The notes below the pieces were generated by a model. The model did no database searches and was not told where the DNA came from. It saw nothing but the letters and a program-made list of their open reading frames with translations. From Ptiloglossa arizonensis (Eukaryota > Arthropoda > Insecta > Hymenoptera > Colletidae), in the NCBI RefSeq assembly GCF_051014685.1, contig NW_027478399.1:930001-994000 (forward strand): a DNA stretch of 64,000 nucleotides. Direction: 5' to 3'. Positions within the stretch are counted from its first letter, which is position 1. Each line of letters opens with the position of its first letter. The position numbers and the translations under genes are program-made. Shown here in pieces: positions 37,300-50,357 of this stretch.

Positions 37300-39599
37300 A
37301 GAATTTCCTATTGCATCTGAAAGTAGAAACTCGCCCGATTACAATGGTGTGTGTACTTTTCCCCTCGGCCATTCCAGTTATTGGTTTCGAGAGTCAGACT
37401 TGCGAAAATTTTGATGGTTTCTCAACCATACCTTAACTTCAAACCCCCATATCGCGCGAACGGATTGACGAACTCGAGCAATTCCTGTTGCATCTGAAAG
37501 CAGAAACTCGCCCGATTACAACGGTATGTGCATTTTTGCCCTAGGCCATAGTAGTTATTGGTTTCGAGTATTATACTTGCGAAAATTTTGATGGTTTCTC
37601 AACCATTCCTTAACTTCAAGCTCCCATATCTCGCGAACGGATCGACGAACTCGTGAAATTCCTGTTGCGTCGGAAAGTGGAAACTCGCCCGTTTACAAAG
37701 GTATGTGTACTTTTCCCCTAGGCCACTCCAGTTATTGGTTTCGAGTATCAGACCAGCGAAAATTTTGATGATTTCTCATCCATTCCTTAACTTCAAACTC
37801 CCATAACTCGCGAACGGATTGACGAACTCGAGAAATTCCTGTTGCATGTGAAAGTAGAAACTCGCCCGTTTACAACGGTATGTGTATTTTTCCCCTAGGC
37901 CTCTGTAGTTATTGCTTTCGAGTGTCAGACTTGCGAAAATTTTGATGGTTTCTCAACCATTCCTTAACATCAAACTCCCATATCTCGCGAACGGATTGAC
38001 GAACTCGAGAATTTCCTATTGCATCTGAAAGTAGAAACTCGCCCGATTACAATAGTGTGTGTGCTTTTCCCGTAGGCCATTCCAGTTATTGGTTTCGAGA
38101 ATCAGACTTGCGAAAATTTTGATGGTTTCTCAACCATTCCTTAACTTCAAACCCACATATCTCGCGAACGGATTTACGAACTCGAGAAATTCCTGTTGCA
38201 TCTGAAAGCAGAATCTCGCCCGATTACAACGGTATGTGCATTTTTGCCCTAGGCCATAGTAGTTATTGGTTTCGAGTATTAGACTTGCGAAAATTTTGAT
38301 GGTTTCTCAACCGTTCCTTAACTTCAAACTCCCATATCTCGCGAACGGATTGACGAACTCGAGAAATTCCTGTTGCATCTGAAAGCAGAAACTCGCCCGA
38401 TTACGACGGTATGTGTATTTTTCCCCTAGGCCATTGTAGTTTTTGGTTTCGGGTATCAGACTTGCGAAAATTTTGATGGTTTCTCAACCATTCCTCAACT
38501 TCAAACTCCCATATCTCGCGGACGGATTGACGAACTCGAGAAATTCCTGTTGCATCTGAAAGTAGAAACTTGCCCCATTACAGTGGTTTGTGTACTTTTC
38601 CCCTAGGCCATTCCAGTTATTTGTATCGAGTATCAGACTTGCGAAAATTTTGATGGTTTCTCAACCATTCCTTAACTTCAAACTCCCATATCTCGCGGAC
38701 GGATTGACGAACTCGAGAAATTCCTGATGCATATGAAAGCAGATACTCGCCCGATTACAACGGTATGTGTATTTTCCCCCTAGGCCTCTGTAGTTATTGC
38801 TTTCGAGTGCCAGACTTGCGAAAATTTTGATGGTTTCTCAACCATTCCTTAACATCAAACTCCCATATCTCCCGAACGGATTGACGAACTCGAGAATTTC
38901 CTATTGCATCTGAAAGTAGAAACTCGCCCGATTACAATGGTCTGTGTACTTTTCCGCTCGGCCATTCCAGTTATTGGTTTCGAGAGTCAGACTTGCGAAA
39001 ATTTTGATGGTTTCTCAACCATACCTTAACTTCAAACCCCCATATCGCGCGAACGGTTTGACGAACTCGAGAAATTCCTGTTGCATCTGAAAGCAGAAAC
39101 TCGCCCGATTACAACGGTATGTGCATTTTTGCCCTAGGCCATAGTAGTTATTGGTTTGGAGTATTAGACTTGCGAAAATTTCGATGGCTTCTCAAGCATT
39201 CCTTAAATTCAAGCTCCCATATCTCGCGAACGGATTGACGAACTCGAGAAATTCCTGTTGCATCTGAAAGTAGAAACTCGCCCGATTACAGAGGTGTGTG
39301 TACTTTTCCCCTAGGCCATTCCAGTTATTTGTATCGAGTATCAGACTTGCGAAAATTTTGATGGTTTCTGAACCATTCCTTAACTTCAGACTCCCATATC
39401 TCGCGGACGGATTGACGAACCCGAGAAATTCCTGTTGCATATGAAAGCAGATACTCGCCCGATTACAACGGTATGTGTATTTTTCAGGTAGGCCATTGTA
39501 GTTATTGGTTTCGAGTATCAGACTAGCGAAAATTTTCATGATTTCTCAACCATTCCTTACCTTCAAACCCCATATCTCGCGAACGGATTGACGAACTCG
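37300..39599 (+). repeat. 13-monomer unit, copy 2
   Basis: 37300-37604 is linker (TTCCTATTGC and CGAGCAATTCC monomers); from 37605 it follows copy 1. Copy-specific changes include GTAGTTTTTGGTTTCGGG near 38440 and TTTTCCGCTCGG near 38950. Confidence 0.85.
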
Positions 39600-41400
39600 A
39601 GAAATTCCTGTTGTGTCTGAAAGTGAAAACTCGCCCGATTACAATGGTATGTGTACATTTCCCCTAGGCCATTCCAGTTAATGGTTACGAATATCAGACC
39701 AGCGAAAATTTTGATGGTTTCTCAACCATTCCTTAACTTCAAACTCCCATATCTCGCGAACAGAGTGACGAACTCGAGAAATTCCTGTTGCATCTGAAAG
39801 TAGAAGCTCGCCCGATTACGACGGTATGTGTAATTTTGCCCTAGCCAATAGTAGTTATTGGTTTCAAGTATCAGACTTGCGAAAATTTTGATGGTTTCTC
39901 AACCATTCCTTAACTTCAAACTCCCATATCTCGCGAACGGAATGACGAACTCGAGAAATTCTAGTTGCATCTGAAAGTAGAAACTCGCCCGATTACAGTG
40001 GTGTGTGTACTTTTCCCCTAGGCCATTCCAGTTATTTGTATCGAGTATCAGACTTGCGAAAATTTTGATGGTTTCTCAACCATTCCTTAACTTCAAACTC
40101 CCATATCTCGCGAACGGATTTACGAACTCGAGAAATTCCTGTTGCATCTGAAAGCGGAAACTCGCCCGATTACAACGGTATGTGCATTTTTGCCCTAGGC
40201 CATAGTAGTTATTGGTTTCGAGTATTAGACTTGCGAAAATTTTGATGGTTTCTCAACCATTCCTTAACTTCAAACTCCCATATCTCGCGAACGGATTGAC
40301 GAACTCGAGAATTTCCTGTTGCATGTGAAAGTAGAAACTCGCCCGATTACAACGGTATGTGTATTTTTCCCCTAGGCCTCTGTAGTTATTGCTTTCGAGT
40401 GTCAGACTTGCGAAAATTTCGATCGTTTCTCAAGCATTCCTTAACTTCAAGCTCCCATATCTCGCGAACGGATCGACGAACTCGTGAAATTCCTGTTGCG
40501 TCGGAAAGTGGAAACTCGCCCGTTTACAAAGGTATGTGTACTTTTCCCCTAGGCCACTCCAGTTATTGGTTTCGAGTATCAGACCAGCGAAAATTTTGAT
40601 GATTTCTCAACCATTCCTTAACTTCAAACTCCCGTATCTCGCGAACGGATTGACGAACTTGAGAAATTCCTGTTGCTTGTGAAAGTAGAAACTCGCCCGT
40701 TTACAACGGTATGTGTATTTTTCCCCTAGGCCTCTGTAGTTATTGCTTTCGAGTGTCAGACTTGCGAAAATTTTGATGGTTTCTCAACCATTCCTTAACA
40801 TCAAACTCCCATATCTCGCGAACGGATTGACGAACTCGAGAATTTCCTATTGCATCTGAAAGTAGAAACTCGCCCGATTACAATGGTGTGTGTGCTTTTG
40901 CCGTAGGCCATTCCAGTTATTGGTTTCGAGAATCAGACTTGCGAAAATTTTGATGGTTTCTCAACCATTCCTTGACTTCAAACCCACATATCTCGCGAAC
41001 GGATTTACGAACTCGAGAAATTCCTGTTGCATCTGAAAGCAGAAACTCGCCCGATTACAACGGTATGTGCATTTTTGCCCTAGGCCATAGTAGTTATTGG
41101 TTTCGAGTATTAGACTTGCGAAAATTTTGATGGTTTCTCAACCGTTCCTTAACTTCAAACTCCCATATCTCGCGAACGGATTGACGAACTCGAGAAATTC
41201 CTGTTGCATCTGAAAGCAGAAACTCGCCCGATTACGACGGTATGTGTATTTTTCCCCTAGGCCATTGTAGTTATTGGTTTCGAGTATCAGACTTGCGAAA
41301 ATTTTGATGGTTTCTCATCCATTCCTCAACTTCAAACTCCCATATCTCGCGGACGGATTGACGAACTCGAGAAATTCCTGTTGCATCTGAAAGTAGAAAC
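39600..41400 (+). repeat. 15-monomer-offset block, copy 1 (from 39761)
   Basis: 39761-41400 pairs with 42415-44054 at 2,654 bp. Shared: GAACAGAGTGACG (39761/42415), AAAGCGGAAACTCG, CTTTTGCCGTAGG, TTGCTTGTGAAAG and CTCATCCATTCC. 39600-39760 is one linker monomer with GTACATTTCC. Confidence 0.86.
40630..40646 (-). other. CENP-B-box core, exact 9/9 match
   Basis: Same CCCGTATCTCGCGAA variant as at 14105-14121, in a different subfamily context (followed by GAACTTGAG, not GAACTCGAG). The duplicate of this block 2,654 bp downstream has the ordinary CCCATATC, so the change is probably recent. Confidence 0.55.
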
Positions 41401-42414
41401 TTGCCCGATTACAGTGGTTTGTGTACTTTTCCCCTAGGCCATTCCAGTCATTTGTATCGAGTATCAGACTTGCGAAAATTTTGATGGTTTCTCAACCATT
41501 CCTTACCTTCAAACACCATATCTCGCGAACGGATTGACGAACTCGAGAAATTCCTGTTGTGTCTGAAAGTGAAAACTCGCCCGATTACAATGGTATGTGT
41601 ACTTTTCCCCTAGGCCATTCCAGTTAATGGTTACGAGTATCAGACCAGCGAAAATTTTGATGGTTTCTCAACCATTCCTTAACTTCAAACTCCCATATCT
41701 CGCGAACAGAATGACGAACTCGAGAAATTCCTGTTGCATCTGAAAGTAGAAGCTCGCCCGATTACGACGGTATGTGTATTTTTGCCCTAGCCAATAGTAG
41801 TTATTGGTTTCGAGTATCAGATTTACGAAAATTTTGATGGTTTCTCAACCATTCCTTAACTTTAAACTCCCATATCTCGCGAACGGATGGACGAACTCGA
41901 GAAATTCCTGTTGAATCTGAAAGCAGATACTTGCCCGATTACGACGGTATGTGTATTTTTCCCATAGGCCTTTGTAGTTATTGGTTTCGATTATCAGACT
42001 TGCGAAAATTTTGATGGTTTCTCAACCATCTCTTAAGTCCGAACTCCGATATTTGGCGAACGGATTGACGAACCCGAAGTATTACTGTCGCATCTGAAAG
42101 TAGAAACTCCCCAGATTCCAACGGTATGTGTATTTTTCCCCTAGGCCGTTCCAGTTATTGGTTTCGAGTATCAGGCTTGCGAAAATTTTGATGGTTTCTC
42201 AACCATTCCGTAAATTCGAGCTCCCATATCTCGCGATCGGATTGACGAACTCGAGAAATTCCTGTTGCATCTGAAAGCAGAAACCCGCCCGATTACAACG
42301 GTACGTGTATTTTTCCCCCAGGCAGTTCCAGTTATTGGTTTCGACTATCAGACTTGCGAAAATTTTGATGGGTTCTCTACCATTCTTTAACTTAAAACTC
42401 CCATATCTCGCGAA
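41401..42414 (+). repeat. Linker with a strongly diverged block shared with 47310-47894
   Basis: 41828-42412 pairs with 47310-47894 at 5,482 bp (31 monomers). It holds the most diverged monomer I noticed: CTTAAGTCCGAACTCC, GATATTTGGCG, CCGAAGTATTACTG, CTCCCCAGATTCC. Confidence 0.84.
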
Positions 42415-44054
42415 CAGAGTGACGAACTCGAGAAATTCCTGTTGCATCTGAAAGTAGAAGCTCGCCCGATTACGACGGTATGTGTAATTTTGCCCTAGCC
42501 AATAGTAGTTATTGGTTTCAAGTATCAGACTTGCGAAAATTTTGATGGTTTCTCAACCATTCCTTAACTTCAAACTCCCATATCTCGCGAACGGAATGAC
42601 GAACTCGAGAAATTCTAGTTGCATCTGAAAGTAGAAACTCGCCCGATTACAGTGGTGTGTGTACTTTTCCCCTAGGCCATTCCAGTTATTTGTATCGAGT
42701 ATCAGACTTGCGAAAATTTTGATGGTTTCTCAACCATTCCTTAACTTCAAACTCCCATATCTCGCGAACGGATTTACGAACTCGAGAAATTCCTGTTGCA
42801 TCTGAAAGCGGAAACTCGCCCGATTACAACGGTATGTGCATTTTTGCCCTAGGCCATAGTAGTTATTGGTTTCGAGTATTAGACTTGCGAAAATTTTGAT
42901 GGTTTCTCAACCATTCCTTAACTTCAAACTCCCATATCTCGCGAACGGATTGACGAACTCGAGAATTTCCTGTTGCATGTGAAAGTAGAAACTCGCCCGA
43001 TTACAACGGTATGTGTATTTTTCCCCTAGGCCTCTGTAGTTATTGCTTTCGAGTGTCAGACTTGCGAAAATTTCGATCGTTTCTCAAGCATTCCTTAACT
43101 TCAAGCTCCCATATCTCGCGAACGGATCGACGAACTCGTGAAATTCCTGTTGCGTCGGAAAGTGGAAACTCGCCCGTTTACAAAGGTATGTGTACTTTTC
43201 CCCTAGGCCACTCCAGTTATTGGTTTCGAGTATCAGACCAGCGAAAATTTTGATGATTTCTCAACCATTCCTTAACTTCAAACTCCCATATCTCGCGAAC
43301 GGATTGACGAACTCGAGAAATTCCTGTTGCTTGTGAAAGTAGAAACTCGCCCGTTTACAACGGTATGTGTATTTTTCCCCTAGGCCTCTGTAGTTATTGC
43401 TTTCGAGTGTCAGACTTGCGAAAATTTTGATGGTTTCTCAACCATTCCTTAACATCAAACTCCCATATCTCGCGAACGGATTGACGAACTCGAGAATTTC
43501 CTATTGCATCTGAAAGTAGAAACTCGCCCGATTACAATGGTGTGTGTGCTTTTGCCGTAGGCCATTCCAGTTATTGGTTTCGAGAATCAGACTTGCGAAA
43601 ATTTTGATGGTTTCTCAACCATTCCTTGACTTCAAACCCACATATCTCGCGAACGGATTTACGAACTCGAGAAATTCCTGTTGCATCTGAAAGCAGAAAC
43701 TCGCCCGATTACAACGGTATGTGCATTTTTGCCCTAGGCCATAGTAGTTATTGGTTTCGAGTATTAGACTTGCGAAAATTTTGATGGTTTCTCAACCGTT
43801 CCTTAACTTCAAACTCCCATATCTCGCGAACGGATTGACGAACTCGAGAAATTCCTGTTGCATCTGAAAGCAGAAACTCGCCCGATTACGACGGTATGTG
43901 TATTTTTCCCCTAGGCCATTGTAGTTATTGGTTTCGAGTATCAGACTTGCGAAAATTTTGATGGTTTCTCATCCATTCCTCAACTTCAAACTCCCATATC
44001 TCGCGGACGGATTGACGAACTCGAGAAATTCCTGTTGCATCTGAAAGTAGAAAC
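42415..44054 (+). repeat. 15-monomer-offset block, copy 2
   Basis: Partner of 39761-41400. Ends near 44050 where AAACTCGCCC and GTGGTGTGTG replace AAACTTGCCC and GTGGTTTGTG. It lacks the CCCGTATC change seen at 40631. Confidence 0.86.
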
Positions 44055-46242
44055 TCGCCCGATTACAGTGGTGTGTGTACTTTTCCCCTAGGCCATTCCA
44101 GTTATTTGTATCGAGTATCAGACTTGCGAAAATTTTGATGGTTTCTGAACCATTCCTTAACTTCAAACTCCCATATCTCGCGGACGGATTGACGAACTCG
44201 AGAAATTCCTGTTGCATATGAAAGCAGATACTCGCCCGATTACAACGGTATGTGTATTTTTCAGGTAGGCCATTGTAGTTATTGGTTTCGAGTATCAGAC
44301 TTGCGAAAATTTTCATGATTTCTCAACCATTCCTTACCTTCAAACCCCATATCTCGCGAACGGATTGACGAACTCGAGAAATTCCTGTTGTGTCTGAAAG
44401 TGAAAACTCGCCCGATTACAATGGTATGTGTAATTTTGCCCTAGCCAATAGTAGTTATTGGTTTCGAGTATCAGACTTGCAAAAATTTTGATGGTTTCTC
44501 AACCATTCCTTAACTTCAAACTCCCATATCTCGCGAACGGAATGACGAACTCGAGAAATTCTAGTTGCATCTGAAAGTAGAAGCTCGACCGATTACAATG
44601 GTGTGTGTACTTTTCCCTAGGCCATTCCAGTTATTGGTTTCGAGTATCAGACTTGCGAAAATTTTGATGGTTTCTCAACCATTCCTTAACATCAAACTTC
44701 CATATCTCCCGAACGGATTGACGAACTCGAGAATTTCCTATTGCATCTGAAAGTAGAAACTCGCCCGATTACAATGGTGTGTGTACTTTTCCCCTCGGCC
44801 ATTCCAGTTATTGGTTTCGAGAATCAGACTTGCGAAAATTTTGATGGTTTCTCAACCATACCTTAACTTCAAACCCCCATATCTCGCGAACGGATTGACG
44901 AACTCGAGAAATTCCTGTTGCATCTGAAAGCAGAAACTCGCCCGATTACAACGGTATGTGAATTTTTGCCCTAGGCCATAGTAGTTATTGGTTTCGAGTA
45001 TTAGACTTGCGAAAATTTCGATGGCTTCTCAAGCATTCCTTAACTTCAAGCTCCCATATCTCGCGAACGGATTGACGAACTCGAGAAATTCCTGTTGCAT
45101 CTGAAAGTAGAAACTCGCCCGATTACAGTGGTGTGTGTACTTTTCCCCTAGGCCAATCCAGTTATTTGTATCGAGTATCAGACTTGCGAAAATTTTGATG
45201 GTTTCTCAACCATTCCTTACCTTCAAACCCCATATCTCGCGAACGGATTGACGAACTCGAGAAATTCCTGTTGTGTCTGAAAGTGAAAACTCGCCCGATT
45301 ACAATGGTATGTGTACTTTTCCCCTAGGCCATTCCAGTTAATGGTTACGAGTATCAGACCAGCGAAAATTTTGATGGTTTCTCAACCATTCCTTAACTTC
45401 AAACTCCCATATCTCGCGAACAGAATGACGAACTCGAGAAATTCCTGTTGCATCTGAAAGTAGAAGCTCGCCCGATTACGACGGTATGTGTATTTTTGCC
45501 CTAGCCAATAGTAGTTATTGGTTTCGAGTATCAGATTTACGAAAATTTTGATGGTTTCTCAACCATTCCTTAACTTCAAACTCCCATATCTCGCGAACGG
45601 AATGACGAACTCGAGAAATTCTAGTTGCATCTGAAAGTAGAAGCTCGACCGATTACAACGCTATGTGCATTTTTGCCCTAGGCCATAGTAGTTAATGGTT
45701 TCGAGTATTAGACTTGCGAAAATTTTGATGGTTTCTCAACCATTCCTTAACTTCAAACACCCATATCTCGCGAACGGATTGACGAACTCGAGAAATTCCT
45801 GTTGCATCTGAAAGTAGAAACTCGCCCGATTACAGTGGTGTGTGTACTTTTCCCCTAGGCCAATCCAGTTATTTGTATCGAGTATCAGACTTGCGAAAAT
45901 TTTGATGGTTTCTCAACCATTCCTTACCTTCAAACCCCATATCTCGCGAACGGATTGACGAACTCGAGAAATTCCTGTTGTGTCTGAAAGTGAAAACTCG
46001 CCCGATTACAATGGTATGTGTACTTTTCCCCTAGGCCATTCCAGTTATTGGTTTCGAGTATCAGACTAGCGAAAATTTTGATGATTTCTCAACCATTCCT
46101 TAACTTCAAACTCCCATACCTCGCGAACGGATTGACGAACTCGAGAAATTCCTGTTGCATCTGAAAGCAGAAACTCGCCCGATTACAACGCTATGTGCAT
46201 TTTTGCCCTAGGCCATAGTAGTTAATGGTTTCGAGTATTAGA
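44055..46242 (+). repeat. Small 4-mer and 3-mer duplications
   Basis: GGCCAATCCAG is at 45151 and 45858 (707 bp, 4 monomers) and ACGCTATGTGCAT at 45658 and 46188 (530 bp, 3 monomers). The AGAAGCTCGACCGATTAC module (44580) belongs to the central zone and is last seen here at about 45650. A hybrid monomer near 44425 joins AATGGTATGTG to TAATTTTGCCCTAGCC. Confidence 0.8.
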
Positions 46243-47309
46243 CTTGCGAAAATTTTGATGGTTTCTCAACCATTCCTTAACTTCAAACACCCACATCTCA
46301 CGAACGGATTGACGAACTCGAGAAATTCCTGTTGCATCTGAAAGCTGAAACTCGCCCGATTACAACGGTATGTGTATTTTTGCCTTAGGAGATAGTAGTT
46401 ATTGGTTTCGAGTATCAGACTTGCGAAAATTTTGATGGTTTGTCAACCATTTCTTAACTTGAATCTCCAAAATCTCGCGAACGGATTGACGAACTCGAGA
46501 AATTCCTGTTGAATCTGAACGCAGATACTCGTCCGATTACGACGGTATGTGTACTTTTCCCCTAGGCCATTGTAGTTATTGGTTTCGAGTATCAGACTTG
46601 CGAAAATTTTGATGGTTTCTCAACCATTTCTTAACTTCAAACTCCAAAATCTCGCGAACGGATTGACGATCTCGAGAAATTCCTGTTGAATCTGAAAGCA
46701 GATACTCGCCCGATTACGATGGTATGTGTATTTTTCCCCTAGGCCTTTGTAGTTATTGGTTTCGAGTATCAGACTTGCGAAAATTTTGATGGTTTCCCAA
46801 CCATTCCTCAACTTCAAACTCCCATATCTCGCGGACGGATTGACGAACTCGAGAAATTCCTGTTGCATATGAAAGCAGATACTCGCCCGATTACAATGGT
46901 ATGTGTATTTTTCACGTGGGCCATTGTAGTTATTGGTTTCGAGTATCAGACTTGCGAAAATTTTGATGGTTTCTCAACCATTCCTTAACTTTAAACTCCC
47001 ATATCTCGCGAACGGATTGACGAACTCGAGAAATTCCTGTTGAATCTGAAAGCAGATACTCGCCCGATTACGACGGTATGTGTATTTTTCCCCTAGGGCA
47101 TTGTAGTTATTGGTTTCGAGTATCAGACTTGCGAAAATTTTGATGGTTTCTTAACCATTCCTCAACTTCAAACTCCCATATCTCGCGGACGGATTGACGA
47201 ACTCGAGAAATTCCTGTTGCATATGAAAGCAGATACTCGCCCGATTACGTTGGTATGTTTTTTTTCCCCTAAGCCTTTGTAGTTATTGGTTTCGAGTATC
47301 AGACTTGCG
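46243..47309 (+). repeat. Distant copy of 12290-13340
   Basis: See the partner block. The non-matching monomer at 46783-46938 has TTTCCCAACC, CCTCAACTTC and GCGGACGG, then TTTTTCACGTGGGCC, where the partner has ACTCTCAACC and CCCTAGAACATAG. Confidence 0.84.
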
Positions 47310-48579
47310 AAAATTTTGATGGTTTCTCAACCATTCCTTAACTTTAAACTCCCATATCTCGCGAACGGATTGACGAACTCGAGAAATTCCTGTTGAATCT
47401 GAAAGCAGATACTTGCCCGATTACGACGGTATGTGTATTTTTCCCATAGGCCTTTGTAGTTATTGGTTTCGATTATCAGACTTGCGAAAATTTTGATGGT
47501 TTCTCAACCATCTCTTAAGTCCGAACTCCGATATTTGGCGAACGGATTGACGAACCCGAAGTATTACTGTCGCATCTGAAAGTAGAAACTCCCCAGATTC
47601 CAACGGTATGTGTATTTTTCCCCTAGGCCGTTCCAGTTATTGGTTTCGAGTATCAGGCTTGCGAAAATTTTGATGGTTTCTCAACCATTCCGTAAATTCG
47701 AGCTCCCATATCTCGCGAACGGATTGACGAACTCGAGAAATTCCTGTTGCATCTGAAAGCAGAAACCCGCCCGATTACAACGGTACGTGTATTTTTCCCC
47801 CAGGCAGTTCCAGTTATTGGTTTCGACTATCAGACTTGCGAAAATTTTGATGGGTTCTCTACCATTCTTTAACTTAAAACTCCCATATCTCGCGAACGGA
47901 TTGACTAACTCGAGAAACTCCTATTGGATTTGAAAGTAGAAACTCGCCTCATTACAATGGTGTGCGTACTTTTCCCCTGGGCCGTTCCAGTTATTGGTTT
48001 CGAGTGTCAGACTTGCGAAAATTTTGATGGTTACTCAACCATTCCGTAAATTCAAGCTCCCATATCTCGCGAACGGATTGACGAACTCGAGAAATTCCTG
48101 TTGCATCTGAAAGCAGAAACACGCCCGATTACAACGGTATGTGTATTTTTCCCCTAGGCCATTGTAGTTATTGGTTTCGAGTATCAGACTTGCGAAAATG
48201 TTGATGGTTTCTCAACCATTCCTTAACTTCAAACTCCGATATTTCGCGAACGGATTGACGAATCCGAATAATTTCTGTTGCATCTGACAGTTGAAACTAT
48301 CCCAATTACAACGGTATGTGTATTTTTGCCCTAGGCCATAGTAGTTATTGGTTTCGAGTATCAGACTTGCGAAAATTTTGATGGTTTCTCTAACATTCCT
48401 TAACTTCAAACTCCCACATCTCGCGAACGCATTCACGAACTCGAGAAATACCTGTTGTACCTGAAAGTAGAAACTCGGCCGATCACAATGGTGTGTGTAC
48501 TTTTCCCCTAGGCCATTCCAGTTATTGGTTTCGAGTACAGACTTGCGAAAATTTTTATGGTTTCTCATCCATTAATTAA
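47310..48579 (+). repeat. Diverged block copy and mixed monomers
   Basis: 47310-47894 is the copy of 41828-42412. 47895-48579 has further diverged monomers, for example CCGATATTTCGCG, GAATCCGAATAATTTC, CTATCCCAATTAC (48240-48305) and CCATTAATTAAC (48570). Confidence 0.82.
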
Positions 48580-50326
48580 CTTCAAACTCCCATATCTCGC
48601 GAACGGATTGACGAACTCGAGAAATTCCTGTTGCATCTGAAAGCAGATACTCGTCCAATTACAACGGTCTGTGTATTTTTCCCCTAGGCCATTGTAGTTA
48701 TTGGTTTCGAGTATCAGACTTGCGAAAATTTTGATGGTTTCCCAACCATTCCTTAACATCTAACTCCCATATCTCGCGAACGGATTAACGAACTCGAGAA
48801 ATTCCTGTTGAATATGAAAGCAGAAACTCGCCGGATTACAACGGTATGTGTATTTTTGCCCTAGGAAATAGTATTTATTGGTTTCGAGTATCAGACTTGC
48901 GATAATTTTGATGGTTTCTCAACTATTCCTTATCTTCAAACCCCCATATCTCGCGAACGGATTCACGAATTCGAGATATTCGTGTTGCATCTGAAAGCAG
49001 AAACTCCCCCGATTACAATGGTATGTGTACTTTTCCCCTAGGCCACTCCAGTTATTGTTATCGAATATCAGACTTGCGAAAATTTTGATGGTTTCTCAAC
49101 CATTCCTTAACTTCAAACCCCAAAATCTCGCGAACCGATTGACGAACTCGAGAAATTCCTGTTGCATCTGAAAGCAGATACTCGCCCGATTACAGCGGTA
49201 TGTGTATTTTTCCCATAGGCCATTGTAGTTATTGGTTTCGAGTATCAGACTTGCGAAAATTTTGATGGCTTCTCAACCATTCCTTAACTTCAAACTCCCA
49301 TATCTCGCGAACGGATTGACGAACTCGAGAAATTCCTGTTGCATCTGAAAGTAGAAACTCGCCCGATTACAATGGTGGGTGTATTTTCGCCTTAGGCAAT
49401 ACTACTTATTGGTTTGGAGTATCAGACTTGCGAAAATTTTGATGGTGTCTCAACGATTCCTTAACTTCAAACTCCCATATCTCACGAACGGATTGGCTAA
49501 CTGGAGAAATTCCTGTTGCATCTGAAAATAGAAACTCGCCCGATTACAATGGTGTGTGTACTTTTCCCCTAGGCCTTTCCAGTTATTGGTTTCGAGTATC
49601 AGACTTGCGAATATTTTGATGGTTTCTCAACCATTCCTTAATTTCAAACTCCCATATCTCGCGAACGGATTGGCGAACTCGAGATATTCCTGTTGCATCT
49701 GAAAGTAGAAACTCGCCCGATTACAATGGTGTGCGTACTTTTCCCCTAGGCAATAGTAGTTATTGGTTTCGAGTATCAGACTTGCGAAAATTTTGATGGT
49801 TTCTCAACGATTCCTTAACTTCAAACTCCCATATCTCACGAACGGATTGGCGAACTGGAGAAATTCCTGTTGCATCTGAAAATAGAAACTCGCCCGATTA
49901 CAATGGTGTGTGTAATTTTCCCCTAGGCCATTCCAGTTATTGGTTTCGAGTATCAGACTTGCGAATATTTTGATGGTTTCTCAACCATTCCTTAACTTCA
50001 AACTCCCATATCTCGCGAACGGATTGAGGAACTCGAGAAATTCCTGTTGCATTTGAAATTAGAAACTCGCCCGATTACAACGATATGTGTATTTTTCCCC
50101 TAGGCCTTTGTAGTTATTGGTTTCGAGTATCAGACTTGCGAAAATTTTGATCGTTCCTCAACCTTTCCTTAACTTCAAACTTCCATATCTCGCTAACGGA
50201 TTGACGAACTCGAGAAATTCCTGTTGCATTTGAAAGTAGAAACTCGCCCGATTACAACGGTATGTGTATTTTTCCCCTAGGCCATTGTAGTTATTGGTTT
50301 CGAGTATCAGACTTGCGAAAATTTTG

Positions 50327-50342
50327 ATGGTTTCTCAACCAT
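50327..50342. other. Short perfect dyad (hairpin-capable) in each consensus monomer
   Basis: ATGGTT and AACCAT are exact reverse complements separated by TCTC, giving a 6-bp stem and 4-nt loop at unit positions 86-101. It is present in most monomers. Subfamilies with ATGATT, ATGGCT...AAGCAT or ATCGTT...AAGCAT lose one or more pairs and do not show compensating changes, so conservation of the fold itself is not demonstrated. Confidence 0.7.
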
Positions 50343-50357
50343 TCCTTAACTTCGAAC

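Noticed and set aside
48212..48568. Minus-strand open frames of 80-118 codons, found throughout and looking like a repeat protein (ETIKIFASLILETNN..., CNRASFYFQMQQEFLEF).
   Set aside because: The unit is 177 bp, so 59 codons stay in frame from copy to copy. The consensus has one TGA per monomer in this frame, lying across GGT-TGA-GAA; monomers where it mutates to TCA, CGA, AGA or TGG give the longer frames. Frames break wherever a 176-bp monomer occurs. There is no start context, no codon bias and no outside homology that I recognise.
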